From: Fagopyrum homotropicum
Taxonomy: Eukaryota > Streptophyta > Magnoliopsida > Caryophyllales > Polygonaceae
NCBI GenBank assembly: GCA_033239125.1
Contig: BSWB01000002.1
Span: forward strand, 88,284,560 to 88,348,559
Direction of reading: 5' to 3'
DNA length: 64,000 nucleotides
The position numbers and the translations under genes were made by a program. This document shows positions 10,736 through 22,442 of this stretch, piece by piece; positions within the stretch are counted from its first letter, which is position 1, and every line of letters begins with the position of its first letter. The notes beneath the pieces were generated by a model. That model was not told the DNA's origin. It saw only the letters and a program-made list of their open reading frames with translations, and ran no database searches.

Positions 10736-11100
10736 CTAGATCTCCAGATGGAACTCTTGGAGGAGAAGAATCCACCTAATCAACCGTGATTTTGTGTCGT
10801 TCTTGGTGAGCAAATACCGTATGGCTGTGTGGTCGGTGTAGACAATCACCTTCACTCCTACAAGATAAGAACAAAATTTCTCAAAAGCATATACAACTAC
10901 AAGTAATTCCTTCTCTGTAGTGGCGTAGTTTCGTTGAGCGTCATCTAGCGTCTTGCTAGCATAATAGATGGTGTGAGTACGTCCATCTTTCTTTTGTCCG
11001 AGTACCGCTCCTACAGCCATGTCACATGCATCGCACATCACCTCGAATGGAAGGGTCCGATCCGGAGGTTGAATAATGGGTGCTGAGATTAACGCTTCCT
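10736..11100 (-). pseudogene. Athila-like RNase H
   Basis: On the - strand this carries CDACDMAVGAVLGQKKDGR, which starts the RNase H fold, then YASKTLDDAQRNYATTEKEL and VYTDHTAIRYLLTK. The catalytic Asp and Glu positions are recognisable. It degrades RNA in RNA-DNA hybrids during reverse transcription. It sits between RT and integrase in the normal order. Stops separate it from RT, and about 11041-11281 holds the decayed connection. Confidence 0.8.
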
Positions 11101-12170
11101 TGATCCTGTAAAAGGCATCTACACATTCCTTCGAATGTTCAAAGACTCCTTCATTAGTAGGTTAGTCAATGGCTTAGAAATCGTAGAAAAGTCTTTAATG
11201 AACCTTCTATAAAATCCAGCATAGCCAAGAAAACTTCTTACCCCCTTTACCGATGATGTATGAGGTAGCTTTTCAATCGTCTCAATCTATATTGGCTCTA
11301 TCAACCTCAATACCACGATTCGAGACCAAGTGACCTAAAACAATTCCTTCGGTTATCATAAAATGACACTTTTCCCAGTTTAACACATTGTTAGTGACTT
11401 CACAACGCTGTAGAACCAAGGAAAGGTTAGCAAGACAACTGTCAAAACAAGAACCATAAACGGAGAAGTCGTCCATGAAAACCTCCACGATGTTTTCGAT
11501 ATACTCAGAAAATATCGCCATCATATAGCTTTGGAAGTTGACTGGAGCGTTACACAAGCCGAACGACATTCTCCTATAAGCGAACGTACCCCAATGGCAC
11601 GTGAATGTGGTCTTCTCCACGTCGTCTAGGTGGATGGAAATCTGAAAGAAACCTTTCAAGCATTTGGTCAATAAAGGGTAAAGGAAAGTGATCCTTCCTA
11701 GTGGCAACATTCAGCTTACTATAGTCAATGCACACACGCCATCCTGTGACAGTTCTAGTGGGGATTAACTCGTTGTATTTGTTAGTCACAACGGTCATTC
11801 CCCCTTTCATTGGAACAACGTGGACGGGGCTCACCCACTTGCTATCGGATATGGGAAAGAGGATACCTGCATCAAGAAGTTTGAGGACTTACTTCTTCAC
11901 AACCTCTTTCAAGATCGGATTTAACCGTCATTGAGGTTCACGTGAAGGCTTGTGGTCATCCTCCATCAATATTTTATGCATGCACAATGAAGGTTTGATA
12001 GCTACTTGATCAGCAGTTGTATATCCTATGGCCTTCTTATGTAATTTCAGCACATTCATAAGCCTAGCATGCTCATCATCAGTTAAGGTAGCACTAACTA
12101 TGACCGGATATGTAGAGTTTGGTCCTAGAAAAGCGTACCTTAAGTGTGTAGGAAGAGGCTTCAACTCCAA
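11101..12170 (-). pseudogene. Athila-like reverse transcriptase
   Basis: RT is spread over three frames on the - strand. 12170-11928 holds the N-terminal block (ELKPLPTHLRYAFLG). 11834-11574 holds the fingers (GWRVCIDYSKLNVATRKDHF). 11710-11282 holds the palm with the catalytic FMDDFSVYG and FGLCNAPVNFQ. At least two frameshifts lie near 11900 and 11650. FPLPFIDQMLER is typical of Athila RT. The rest towards RNase H is decayed. Confidence 0.88.
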
Positions 12171-12392
12171 TGTTGGTTGTGCCTTCGTTGGTGTGTTGAT
12201 GCCCTCCTAGGTGTCCAAGTTCCCAAGGGTGTAGAAGAGGTAGAAGAATGTCCAAGAGTGTTTTCAAGAAGAGGAGAAGAAGTCTCAAAAATTCCAGGTT
12301 CCACGGTCCCACTGGTGGTCCCATGGCCGTGGTTTCTCCGTGGTGGCAATTGACTGGTGGTTCCACGGGGTAATTAATTAAATTAATTATTT
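12171..12392 (-). other. Linker between protease and RT rich in CCACGG words
   Basis: This noncoding or weakly coding linker has TGGTTCCACGG, CATGGCCGTGGTTT, CTCCGTGGTGG and TGGTTCCACGGGG between 12296 and 12370, and GGCCGTGGTTTTGGCC just beyond at 12416. An AT stretch of TTAATTAA words lies at about 12371-12390. The same CCACGG/CCGTGG words recur in the LTRs of this element. Confidence 0.6.
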
Positions 12393-13619
12393 CTACCCCA
12401 TGGAATCTTGATTTTGGCCGTGGTTTTGGCCAGTTTGCGAGACAACGTACAATTCTTCAAAGGCTTCGATTGGCTCTTCGTCCAACACTTCCAAAGCCTT
12501 GACTTCGGAGTCACAAACTTCTTCGACTCCTCCTTCCATAATGCTCATACTAATAACTTTCTGCAAAGGATCATTAAGCAAAATAGAACTTATCATCTCT
12601 CTTGAGTCTTCTTCATCATAGATGTTGAAGACTTCTTCTTCTAGAGTTGGTTCCTTGATCAAAGCTGAGAGTATGAACTCAACTTTCTCTTCTCCAATAT
12701 TGAATTGCAGCTTGGTGTTCTTGCAATCAACCAAGAAACCGGATGTTGCTAGAAACGGCCTCCCAAGTATGATTGGGATTGGATAATCTATAGGAATGTC
12801 CAAAACTACAAAATCAATTGGAACGTAAAACTTACCAAGCTTTACGAAAACATCCTCAAGAATGCTCACGGGTCGAGTGATAGATCGATCCACCATGTAT
12901 AACGTCATCTTCACCGGTTTCGGCTCACCTAAACCAACTTTCTCGCACAACGCAAGTGGGATAATGCTCACACTTTCTCCTAGATCACAAAGGGCATCAT
13001 ATGTGACCTCTCCAACGCCTATGGGAACGCAAAACAAGCCTGAATCCCTCAGCTTGGGTGGCATATTTTCCGTCATGGTTTTGATGAGTTCCGATGACTC
13101 AGAAGTCATCTTCACCTCACCAAAATCCTTTTGCTTCCTCTTGTTTGAGAGGATTTCCTTCAAGAACTTTCCGTAGGCCGGCATACCTAAAATTGCATCA
13201 ATAAAACATATGTTAATATGCAGTTTGCTCGTGAGTTCAACAAACTTACCAAAGTGTTTGTCTAGATGCACTCTCGCTCTAGATTGTGGAAACGGCATCG
13301 GAGGTTTGTACGCTTGAGGAGGTACGTAAACATCGGCTTTTTCCTTTTCCTTCTCAGCTGGTACCTCGGTTTCCATGGGCTGCTTGCCCTTGTCATCCGT
13401 TCTTGGAACGGGATCAGCAGTATTCACACCACTCCTTGTGGTGATTGCCATCACTTGACCCTTAGGATTATTTTCGGTCTTTCCCAGAAGCTTCCCTTGA
13501 TCTTTTGGAACTTCTCCGGCTTTACTAAATACTTGATTTCCCAAGGCTTTTTGTGCCTTAGAAATCGAAGTAATGGAACTCTCTAATCCATTCATCTTCC
13601 CTATCATAGCTTTCATCAT
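12393..13619 (-). pseudogene. Athila-like protease region
   Basis: This 408-codon frame starts within gag-derived sequence (VMAITTRSGV, a phrase common near the gag-pol border of these elements). Retropepsin lies at about residues 190-300. The active site reads LCDLGESVSIIPL where Athila proteases usually have DLGAS, so the Ala position is Glu. The rest follows the family: GLGEPKPVKMTLYMVDRSI, VPIDFVVLDIP and ILGRPFLATSG. The frame is open and long, but RT and gag on either side are in other frames. Confidence 0.85.
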
Positions 13620-13664
13620 TGCTTCAAGCTTTTTCCTTTTCCTTCTCAGCTGGTACCTCGGTTT

Positions 13665-14357
13665 TCAAGGCTTTACTAAAACACGCAGTTTATAATTGTT
13701 ATTCTCACATCTAGAAGGTCTCAAAGTCTCCATCAAAATCTCATAGTTTTGTAAATGTTGGTGTGGTGACTCTCTCTCCATTCCTCCAAAGCGATCATGT
13801 TGAATCATAGTAATCACTTGAGGTCTGAACTCATAATCGCGGTCAGCCCGATCTCCCAAGTGCATGCCCGGACGGCGGGCATACTGGACTGGATCCATCC
13901 GTTGCCCAAGTGTTTGTGGAACACCCACAAACGGATCTGCTGGCTCCACTTCTGGTGGAGGTGGTAGTGGCGCATAAACCGAAACTGGTAATATGTTGAC
14001 GGGTGTTGGTGGAGGTGGATAAATCACAACTCTAGTATCCCCGTCTCTTTCCTGATTTGCTAGTTGGAATTGCGCTCTCATCTCGGCCATGTCGGCTCGA
14101 AGTTGTTCCTGTAGAGCAAGTTGATCAGCTTTATCTTTTCTTAGAGGTTCTTCTTATAACCTTATTTGATCTCGAACTGCATCTAATTCAGCTCTAAGAT
14201 CATCTACTTCTGTATCATTATCAGGAGCCATTTTCTTAGCTTCTCTCGACTTCTTCTTGTAAATCTTTTCTGGTTCAGGGTCGTAAGGGACGATTTCTTT
14301 ACCGACTCGCATTCTTTGCATAAACCTAAAGAAAGATCCTGCAAGAACACTCAACAA
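13665..14357 (-). pseudogene. Athila-like gag, 5' part (copy next to pol)
   Basis: On the - strand, 14357-14154 and 14090-13665 encode the gag N-terminus: MQRMRVGKEIVPYDPEPEK, a charged coiled-coil-like stretch, then a Pro-rich block (YAPLPPPPEVEP) and FRPQVITMIQHDRFGG. A stop near 14155 interrupts it. The region ends at about 13680 by joining protease-side sequence, so the capsid core is missing here. The same N-terminus with more of the core is at 15758-16701. Confidence 0.75.
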
Positions 14358-14425
14358 GAATAATCAGTAGCAAAGCAAGAAGATACCAAGCTAGACAATC
14401 GTACACTGGATTGGTCTTGACCAAC

Positions 14426-14443
14426 TTCCCAGCAACGGCGCCA
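14426..14443 (-). promoter_or_regulatory. tRNA-Asp primer binding site
   Basis: Read on the - strand, TGGCGCCGTTGCTGGGAA lies six bases after the LTR end. It matches the primer site for tRNA-Asp used by Athila/Tat elements, with one or two changes from the usual TGGCGCCGTTGCCGGGGA. Confidence 0.88.
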
Positions 14444-14449
14444 AAAACT

Positions 14450-15757
14450 TGTTTGCTCCAAAAAAGTGTGTGCAAATAAGCCTTAAATTTATATCCAAGA
14501 ATAAAACCTAACGATAGCGAACCCGCAGTGTACGGATCAATCGTAGTATGGGCTGATATTCCGGATCGATCTCAAGGAATCGGTGAGAACAAAGAAGTAA
14601 AAGCAATATAACTTGTATAGCAAGAAAAGCAATAATCAATATAAAGAATAAGATGGTAGGATAATTGGGGAATGCGGATTCTAAAGATCCAAGTATCCGG
14701 TTGTGGCGTTCGATTCAAGATGTCTAAGGATATGTACGGACAGAGCTGGATAGCAATCGTATATGTCTAAGGTAGGATATCGTACGGTGAAGTTCCAACA
14801 CCCTTTTATCTCACCCAAAAGATATTACTTAACGGATGTTGAGTCTCGTCAAGAAGAGATTCTGAAGATAGTATTGTACTTGCAATACCAAAACCAAACC
14901 CAAGGAAGTTTAAAGAAAGACAAAGGTAAAGGCTTTGACACTCTCTACCTTAACTGAGGGGTTTGAATCCTCTATTACCTAAAACTCGTAGAAGCTTACA
15001 ACCAAGCAAGGCTAAGGGTTAGAAAGGTTCACAAAGCTTAGGATTTAGGCATTCTTTAACTATGGATAAAAGCAAAAGCGAAACATACTAAACATAGAAA
15101 ACCACGGCTGGATCTTGGGAAACCACGGGTGTGGTTCCTGAAGAACAGACCCTGGAAAACCTTGTTCGAGGGTTTCGTCTCACAACTCTTAGGGTCCGAT
15201 CTGTTAAGGCTCAGTCTATCTTCATCTGTACCACAACCATCAACCCTTCACCCTAGAATGCAAGGGGTTTAGCCAACAATCATCATCATATTCAATTCAA
15301 GGTTAAAAAAAGAAATCAAGAATGGCATGCACCAAGAAGAACACAAAGAAGAACAATGATAACTCAATAATCAATCTTCAAATATCAATAACTACATCAA
15401 ACAACGAATAATCCCAGAATATGTGTTCTCAAAGACAACAATCAAAAACCTAAGACAATTCTCAGAAAATCTCCAAATCGGGATCAAGAAAACTCTTCAA
15501 TCTCTTCCGATGGTGAAGCAATCAAATTTCGAACGTAGAAAAATCCTAAGTATGGAAGTGAATCCAAATGTGTCATGCATATGCTGTCCTCAAAAATGCA
15601 GCCGTCGACCTCCTTTTATAAGATAAAATTAGGTCTAAAGGCCTCCTTCTTTCGTTGCTAACGTGGCAATAACGGAACGGTCTTTTCTGAAGAAAACCAC
15701 GGGTGACGTCATCAAAACCACGGCCGTGGTTTGTCCCATGGTGACTCTCGACCTTCC
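14450..15757 (-). repeat. Athila-like LTR, truncated at its U3 side
   Basis: The 3' end of the LTR (- strand, ...GGAGCAAACA) is at 14450. The sequence then matches the second LTR copy (16794-17082 plus 29932-30956) until GACTCTCGACCTT at about 15757. There it joins gag coding sequence instead of the remaining ~335 bp of U3. It contains an 18-bp palindrome AAACCACGGCCGTGGTTT at about 15718-15735. Confidence 0.8.
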
Positions 15758-16701
15758 TTAAAGTAGACCACTAGTAGATCAATCTTCGGAATCCCATAAT
15801 GTGGGTAATCAAACAAAAGGGCTTTGAACCTTTCCCATGACTTGAAGAGGCTTTCACCATACTTCATCACAAATGCATTTATTTTTGCTCTAAATTCCGC
15901 CGTCTTTGATGGCGGAAAGAATTTGGTGAGAAACTCCGCAGTCATATCCTCCCGTGTGTTCACTCTTCTAGTGGTAAGCGATTGCTACCACACAAGTGCT
16001 TTATCCTTCAAATAGAAAAAGAAAACACGCAGTTTATAATTGTTATTCTCACATCTAGAAGGTCTCAAAGTCTCCATCAAAATCTCATAGTTTTGTAAAT
16101 GTTGGTGTCGTGACTCTCTCTCCACTCCTCCAAAGCGATTCTGCTGAATCATAGTAATCACTTGAGGTCTAAACTCATAATCGCGGTCAGCCGGATCTGC
16201 CAAGTGCACGCCCAGACGGCGAGCTTGCTGAACCTGATCCATCTGTTGCCCAAGTGTTTGTGGAACACCCATAAACGGATCAACTGCCTCCACTTCTGGT
16301 GGAGGTGGTAGTGGCGCATAAACCGACACTGGTAATATGTTTACGGGTGCTGGTGGAGGTGGATTAATCACAACTCTAGCATCCCCGTCTCTTTCCTAAT
16401 TTGCTAGTTAGAATTGCGCTCTCATCTCGGCCATGTCGGCTCGAAGTTGTTCCTGTAGAGCAAGTTGATCAACTTTTTCTTTCCTTAGAGGTTCTTCTTG
16501 TAACCTTGTTTGATCTCGAGCTACAGCAAATTCAGCTCTAAGATCCTCTACTTCTTTATCATCCATAGCAGCCATTTTCTTAGCTTCTCTCAAGTTATTC
16601 TTGTATGTCTTTGCCGGTTCAGGATCGTAAGGAACGATTTCTTTACCGGATCGCGTTCTTTGCATAAACCTAAAGAAAGATCCTGCAAGAACACTCAGTA
16701 A
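15758..16701 (-). pseudogene. Second partial Athila-like gag
   Basis: On the - strand, 16665-16408 encodes MQRTRSGKEIVPYDPEPAK and a charged stretch. 16371-15985 encodes the Pro-rich block and FRPQVITMIQQNRFGG. 15963-15760 encodes the capsid core (MTAEFLTKFFPPSKTAEFRA, GESLFKSWERFKALLFDYPH). Stops near 16400 and a frameshift near 15975 break it. It stops abruptly at 15757 where LTR sequence begins. The core block is standard for plant Athila/Tat gag. Confidence 0.82.
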
Positions 16702-16769
16702 GAATAATCAGTTGCAATGCAAGAAGCTACCAAGCTAGACAACCGTACACAGGATTGGTCTTGACCAAA

Positions 16770-16787
16770 TCTCTGGCAACGGCGCCA
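16770..16787 (-). promoter_or_regulatory. Second tRNA-Asp primer binding site
   Basis: On the - strand TGGCGCCGTTGCCAGAGA follows the second LTR copy. It is equivalent to the site at 14426 and also fits tRNA-Asp, with different substitutions at its 3' end. Confidence 0.85.
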
Positions 16788-18782
16788 AAAACTTTTTTGC
16801 TCCAAAAAAGTGTCTTTAAATAAGCCTTAAATTTATATCCAAGAATAAAGCCTAACGATAGCGAACCTGCAGTGCACGGATCAATCGTAGTATGGGCTGA
16901 TATTCAAGAGTTGATCTTAGGGAATCGGTGAGAACAAAGGAGTAAAAGCAATATAACTTGTATAGCAAGCAAAGCAATGATCAATATAAAGAATAAGATG
17001 ATAGGATAATTGGGGAATGCGGATTCTAAAGATCCAAGTATCCAGTTGTGGCGTTCAATTCAAGATGTCTAAGGATATGTACTGTAACACCCCGAATCCG
17101 CGGGACTCGGGATGTCACATTGGGCTAGGATCTCACAATGGATCCTGACCCTAGCCTGACAACAAGTTCACTGGACCTTACAACATGGCACTGACAGATA
17201 TAAAACAAATACATAAAACAGTATAAACTGTATGACCCAAAGAAAAGAAAAAAAAAAACAACATAGCCGAGTATATAAAACGACATCCTCACATAGGAGA
17301 TACAAAAGATCATCCTCACGCAAGAGGGGAAACACAACAACCCCAAATCAACCACCTAATGTACGAGAGTCCTCGGCCTGTCACCCTGCCAGATCACCCA
17401 GTAGCGCCTAACCTGTAAACATCTACAACACGGTATGAAACCGTTAGCTAACCATACACATATACAGAGTAATGCATAAGCACAATCACACATAGGGAAA
17501 GATAAACATATCAGCATGCTTTCACTCATTTACCCATTTATTCATCTCAATATAATAGTCATTCACTCAAATCGTATAGATATAGTATATATGAAACTAG
17601 GTGACACGAGGACCGATACATCCTCGCCTCTGAGCCTGCTAGCCAACCGTACTAGTATCGGTCACACAATCCGTGTACCCTATGGGAGTGGATTGCGCCC
17701 TTCCTGTAAACCGGTCTGGCCTGACATCAGAGAACCTCCCAGACTCCACGACGGGATGAAAGGGAAAGGTTATCACAGCCACGCAGTGGGGCAATCAATA
17801 AAACATAGGTCGGTGAATACGACATCACATGCTATCATAGCACACATATAAAGCACACACCACTCATGCAAACACCCAATATAAGGATGGTAGCTAAGTA
17901 AGTCCTATAGACTTACCTCAACCTCGTATAAAGCTCAACCACAACTGGATCACCTCAATACTGGAGGGACAACACAGCCTATAGACAAGGCATAAAGAGA
18001 TGTCACATCTCTTATCAAACAAAGGGTCACACCTAGACCCAAAGGGATCCATAGGGATCATATACATCCTATAACCTCGAATAACATGTTAAACCTAAAA
18101 GCCACATCAGGGCACAAATCCAACTCATGATATCATCACCAACTAAAATCCCGTAATTACCAGAATAATGTAACGAGCATAATGGAAATTCCAATTATCC
18201 ATTTTAACCAACTTAAGGTCAATTTATACTAACCCGCAATACGGAAAACGAATAAATTCATAACTTATTCGTTACTAACCCGATATACGAACCGGAAGAA
18301 GATCCGAACTCCTGGCAATGCAGGGAGTAAGAGCAAGGTATCAGACTCAACGTTCGGCGGCTCGCGGTGGTCCGTCGGCATCCCGATAGCGGTAAACGGA
18401 AGCTTTACCAAAAAGCTAACAAACGGAAAATAAATTGGTACCACGTTGAAGAGAACAAGATAAGGGACTCGATGGTACAAACGGATTTGTAAATGGGATA
18501 AAAACAAACGATACTTGGAATGTTAAAGATGGAACGTACATATGTTTGGTTTCACTCGGTTTCTTCTCTGAAACACTTACCAAATGAAGAAGATGATATG
18601 TTCTGTCGCCTTTCTACTCTCTTTATCATATATAAAATTATGTATATATATCTATATGAAATAAGTGCAGCCGCCTTTGTGTCCTCTGTATAAGTGAATA
18701 CATAGCAATCTCTTTTGTAGACATATGTTTACATTTGAAAAGTAAACTCTCTGCAGCCGTCTTTATATATACTAGTTGTATC

Positions 18783-18801
18783 GCGCGTGCTACGCACGCG
18801 C
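18783..18801 (-). terminator. Helitron 3' hairpin
   Basis: A perfect 8-bp stem (GCGCGTGC / GCACGCGC) with a 3-nt loop. It ends seven bases before the terminal CTAG at 18772-18775. This is the subterminal hairpin that marks Helitron 3' ends and is thought to stop rolling-circle transfer. Confidence 0.93.
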
Positions 18802-19094
18802 CGTGAATGTATGATGTGCTTGCGATTGCGTTTATATTTAAAATTATCGAATTCATATAGATTTTATAAATGATCAATTGTTTACACAAATAACTTATAG
18901 GTTCAATTGAAAATCTAAAGTGATCTAAATCAGTTGAATAAATTAACTGGTCATTAAGTTTCTAATCTTAGAAGCCGATGATTAGCGTAATCAGTTAATC
19001 TTCCCTTCCCCTAATCCATACTAATCATCACCATCCTGCATAACTTACATAATCAATCACAAGTCTAACGTTTTATTTTACAACCGTAGATAAA

Positions 19095-19409
19095 CATGAT
19101 AATACAAATCTTGATCAACTTTATCAAGAATTGTTTGGTTACCATGGTCAATGGGATCAAGATATGGCCGTATCCGCGAGCCGAAACCAAGAGTTTCCTT
19201 GGAAAAATAAGGCAGTGACGAACAACTCTTATTATCTTGATCTCAACGAATCATCTTTTTGCATTTGCAATTCATTGACAAGAGTCAGTAATAACAGACC
19301 AAAATATCATGGCTTAAACTTCATCAATGGTACTACCTCAAAAATCAATAGAGGGCAAATATTCAGTTTGATTATACAACCCCCAATTAGTTATGAAGGA
19401 GCTAAATGA
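19095..19409 (+). pseudogene. Unrecognised coding-like fragment in the Helitron
   Basis: The + strand is open from about 19095 to 19409. It encodes a protein-like stretch including NTNLDQLYQELFGYHGQWDQ and NSYYLDLNESSF. I do not recognise the family. It runs opposite to the other captured fragments. The composition, with many Asn, Tyr and Trp residues and no low-complexity sequence, suggests part of a real exon. An accidental frame cannot be excluded. Confidence 0.3.
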
Positions 19410-19429
19410 TGTTTATGTTAGACATTCTT

Positions 19430-19810
19430 CTAGCCCTTCACTGTAATCACTTCTTCACCCTTGGTTGTTTCTTCCTCTTCACACTGCTCATCGTCTTCAT
19501 CATCTTCAATTACAGACTCTGCTAATATCTATTGTGCTTTTGCAAGAGCGTTTCCCCTTTCATTTGTTGCATACATCTTCACTACAACAACCATCTGTGC
19601 ATTATTGTGGTAATTAGTGAGACAAATATCATATACATATTATCAACCTCAACAATACATTGTAACAAAAAAAGCATCCTTTTGAGATATACTTACAGGA
19701 AGGTTCTCTACTTGAGGATCTTGACAGAGTATCTCAATATCACGCAATTTTCCAAAGTAATAGTTCTTTCTGTCTCCAACAGGTCATCAGAGACCCTTCA
19801 AATCTGTAAC
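19430..19810 (-). pseudogene. Captured EB1 (microtubule plus-end protein) fragment
   Basis: Two exon-like blocks on the - strand. 19810-19697 encodes DRKNYYFGKLRDIEILCQDP and VENLP between an AG acceptor and a GTAAGT donor. 19594-19430 starts after CACAG and encodes VVVKMYATNERGNALAKAQ, one stop, then ILAESVIEDDEDDEQCEEEE and a terminal stop. The order RDFYFxKLRDIEILCQ...LP-V-YAT...AL-AQ followed by an acidic tail is the EB-homology domain and tail of plant EB1 proteins, which bind growing microtubule ends. Only the C-terminal part is present, without the N-terminal calponin-homology domain. The in-frame stop and lost residues show it is non-functional. Confidence 0.8.
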
Positions 19811-20165
19811 CTGTAGGCAACAAGTGTTACGGAAATCCTTGTTTCAAGCATCTAGTTTCCTCCAATAATTTTTGATAATAGTGTAGTAAAATGAGTAAGT
19901 CAATACTATAAGAACATACCCTATAACAACATACCCTATAACTATAAAGTTTCCTATAAAATCAAATGCAGGGATGTATGCATGTACAATAACGTTCCCT
20001 AAATTTCAATCATTGTCCATCCCTTCAAAGTCCTACCACTTCTTAATCTAAATTTTTATTCTTTAATCTCTACAAGTTGGGTTGTATATAGACTATACAT
20101 ATGTTCAGGCAATCAATTTTACTGAACACATAATTATGAATAAAACAAAAAAAAGTAGAACTTAC

Positions 20166-20302
20166 AGCTTGTTCTAAATGAAAAGACGGCTTGACAAGGT
20201 CGTGAATGGATATGTCAAAGAGGGCATCCAAATCAACACCACGGTAACTAAACGTCCTCTTTTTCGGCTGTCCAGAAACTGTGACATCGGTTCAACTTCC
20301 AC
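20166..20302 (-). pseudogene. Captured RPS15 (uS19) N-terminal exon fragment
   Basis: On the - strand, after TTTCTGTAG, the block encodes VEVEP, a one-base shift, then DVTVSGQPKKRTF and YRGVDLDALFDISIHDLVK, ending at a GTAAGT donor. GQPKKRTF-(KKF)-xxRGVDLDALLDMSxxxLVK is the N-terminus of plant cytosolic ribosomal protein S15 (uS19). Two or three residues (KKF) are missing and the end (PSFHLEQA) has diverged. It is a broken single-exon capture, upstream of the EB1 fragment and in the same orientation. Confidence 0.82.
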
Positions 20303-20525
20303 CTACAGAAACACGAGAGAATATAGAGGAAAAGTCAGTAAAAGAAAGCAGTGTAAACAAAGTTAAAACAAACAGGGAGTTGATTACCATGTGGTTGAGA
20401 AGATGAAATTATAGAAACCTGCAATATATGAACAAAGACCAACGATTACAATCTACAATTGTTGATCACACATAAAAGAAAAACATTATTGTTTGACTAT
20501 TGTTCAAGATACAAGGTGAGCAATT

Positions 20526-20655
20526 TCACTTGAACATTTCATCGAACACTTGGTGGACATCCTCTATCAGGCCATCTACAACATATAATTGGTACAATCT
20601 GAGCAGCTTGGAAGAAAATCCATAATGCTTCCTCATGATCTTGATTATAAGCAAC
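20526..20655 (-). pseudogene. Captured PPR-protein fragment (probable)
   Basis: After a CTGCAG/TACAG-type acceptor, the - strand encodes KHYGFSSKLLRLYQLYVVDG and LIEDVHQVFDEMFK, then TGA. The pattern SKLxRLY...GLIEDAHQVFDEM matches pentatricopeptide repeats of plant organelle RNA-binding proteins. Only about one repeat is present, so the family call is tentative. It is the first of the three captured fragments in Helitron orientation. Confidence 0.55.
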
Positions 20656-21148
20656 CTGTAATTACGATTTCCAAAAAAGGGCCCCTAATCAGATCCTTTG
20701 TTTGCTTTGATGAGGATAAAAATCTACCCTATTCAATTTGACAGGTAAAACATAAGAGCAATAAAAATCAGAGAATGAACAATGAAGAGAATCTAATACA
20801 CTTGGATCTGAATTAGAAGAAAGCGAATAGGAAGCTTACCCGAAGAAGGAGATGGCCAAGAGAAGCTCATTCCAATACTTTTGGAAATGTTATCAAGATA
20901 AATATCTTGAGATAAAAATCTAACATCAGCCAATATCATCACGAGTCTTGTTGCAGAGGCCTAAACCAAACAAATCAAAAGCTTTTAGTTCTCAACAGTT
21001 CCAGTTGGAGCTCAAAGATTTGTTTATGAAATGTTAAAAAAAACTATGAAATTGGATTGTACGCTTTGATTTGGAGATCAGAAAGCCAATTTGGATCTGT
21101 AAAGACAAGATATAACAAAAACAAGTAAGAGTACAAGAAAATATAGAA

Positions 21149-22420
21149 GTAAAAAAGTCACCGACGACGATGCGTAATTCCGATCAAGGGTGGAGGTGCA
21201 AAAGGAACGGAGTAGGGAGTTTCCGACGGGAGCTCCCAATATCATCCAAACTGAAAAAGAGGAGGAAGAGATGCACTAATACGTCTAACGAACAACAATT
21301 GAGCACATGTAATCGTTAACAGAAACCAAAGCCCTAAAATCGAAATTTCTTACCGATTGGTAGCTGTAAAAACGCTCAGGGAAGACAAATGGAGGTGGCA
21401 AGTGAAGGAAGAGGAGGAGGAGGAGGGGGAGGAGGCGGCGGCGGCATGAGAGGTCCAGTTAGGTGGAAAGTCATCCAATAATGATTAAGAAGAGAGAAGA
21501 CCGAGTGCGGTGAAGGAAGAAGCTTTGGAATCCACCTTTGCTGCTACTGTTGCGATGGAAGAAGGTGACACGTACAATTGGGCGATGGAGAAGGTGACGC
21601 GTGCAATCGAGACAATGTTTCTTTGACACGCATCAGAAACAAGCAAGCATCCTATGTCACGGGCCCAACTAAAAAGAAAGATAAATAAATGTGGCCCATT
21701 TAACTGTAATTTTCACAATAGATGAGGGTGATATAGTCAAATATCTAATTAAAGGGGTAAAATCGTAAACATACTATTCATTGGGGAGTAAAAAGTCACC
21801 GACGACGATGCGTAATTCCGATCAAGGGTGGAGGTGCAAAAGGAACGGAGTAGGGAGTTTCCGACGGGAGCTCCCAATATCATCCAAACTGAAAAAGAGG
21901 AGGAAGAGATGCACTAATACGTCTAACGAACAACAATTGAGCACATGTAATCGTTAACAGACACCAAAGCCCTAAAATCGAAATTTCTTACCGATTGGTA
22001 GCTGGAAAAACGCTCAGGGAAGACAAATGGAGGTGGCAAGTGAAGGAGGAGGAGGAGGAGGAGGAGGCGGCGGCGGCATGAGAGGTCCGGTTAGGTGGAA
22101 AGTCATCCAATAATGATTAAGAAGAGAGAAGACCGAGTGCGATGAAGGAAGAAGCTTTGGAATCCACCTTTGCTGCTACTGTTGCGATGGAAGAAGGTGA
22201 CACGTACAATTGGGCGATGGAGAAGGTGACGCGTGCAATTGAGACAATGTTTCTTTGACACGCATCAGAAACAAGCAAGCATCCTATGTCACGGGCCCAA
22301 CTAAAAAGAAAGATAAATAAATGTGGCCCATTTAACTGTAATTTTCACAATAGATGAGGGTGATATAGTCAAATATCTAATTAAAGGGGTAAAATCGTAA
22401 ACATACTATTCATTGGGGAT
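21149..22420 (-). repeat. Direct duplication of ~635 bp at the Helitron 5' side
   Basis: 21149-21786 and 21787-22420 are near-identical, differing mainly in the length of a GAGGAG/CCTCCT tract. Each copy ends on its right at CATTGGGGA, the inner edge of the Helitron 5' terminus, so only the outer copy has the terminal 26 bp. On the - strand each copy carries ATGCCGCCGCCGCC, a short Pro-rich frame and a GTAAGA donor, like the 5' end of a captured gene. Confidence 0.9.
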
Positions 22421-22442
22421 ACTCCCATTTTTAATATAGTAA

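Noticed and set aside
17516..17851. 111-codon + strand ORF, identical at 28153-28488 and similar at 38201-38461, 45358-45618 and 60691-60431
   Set aside because: It lies inside the Tekay-like LTRs, opposite to LTR transcription. It is repeated only because LTRs are repeated. No protein family is recognised.
21149..22420. Possible CRISPR-like or satellite direct repeat
   Set aside because: It has only two long units and no spacers. It is a duplication inside a Helitron in plant DNA.
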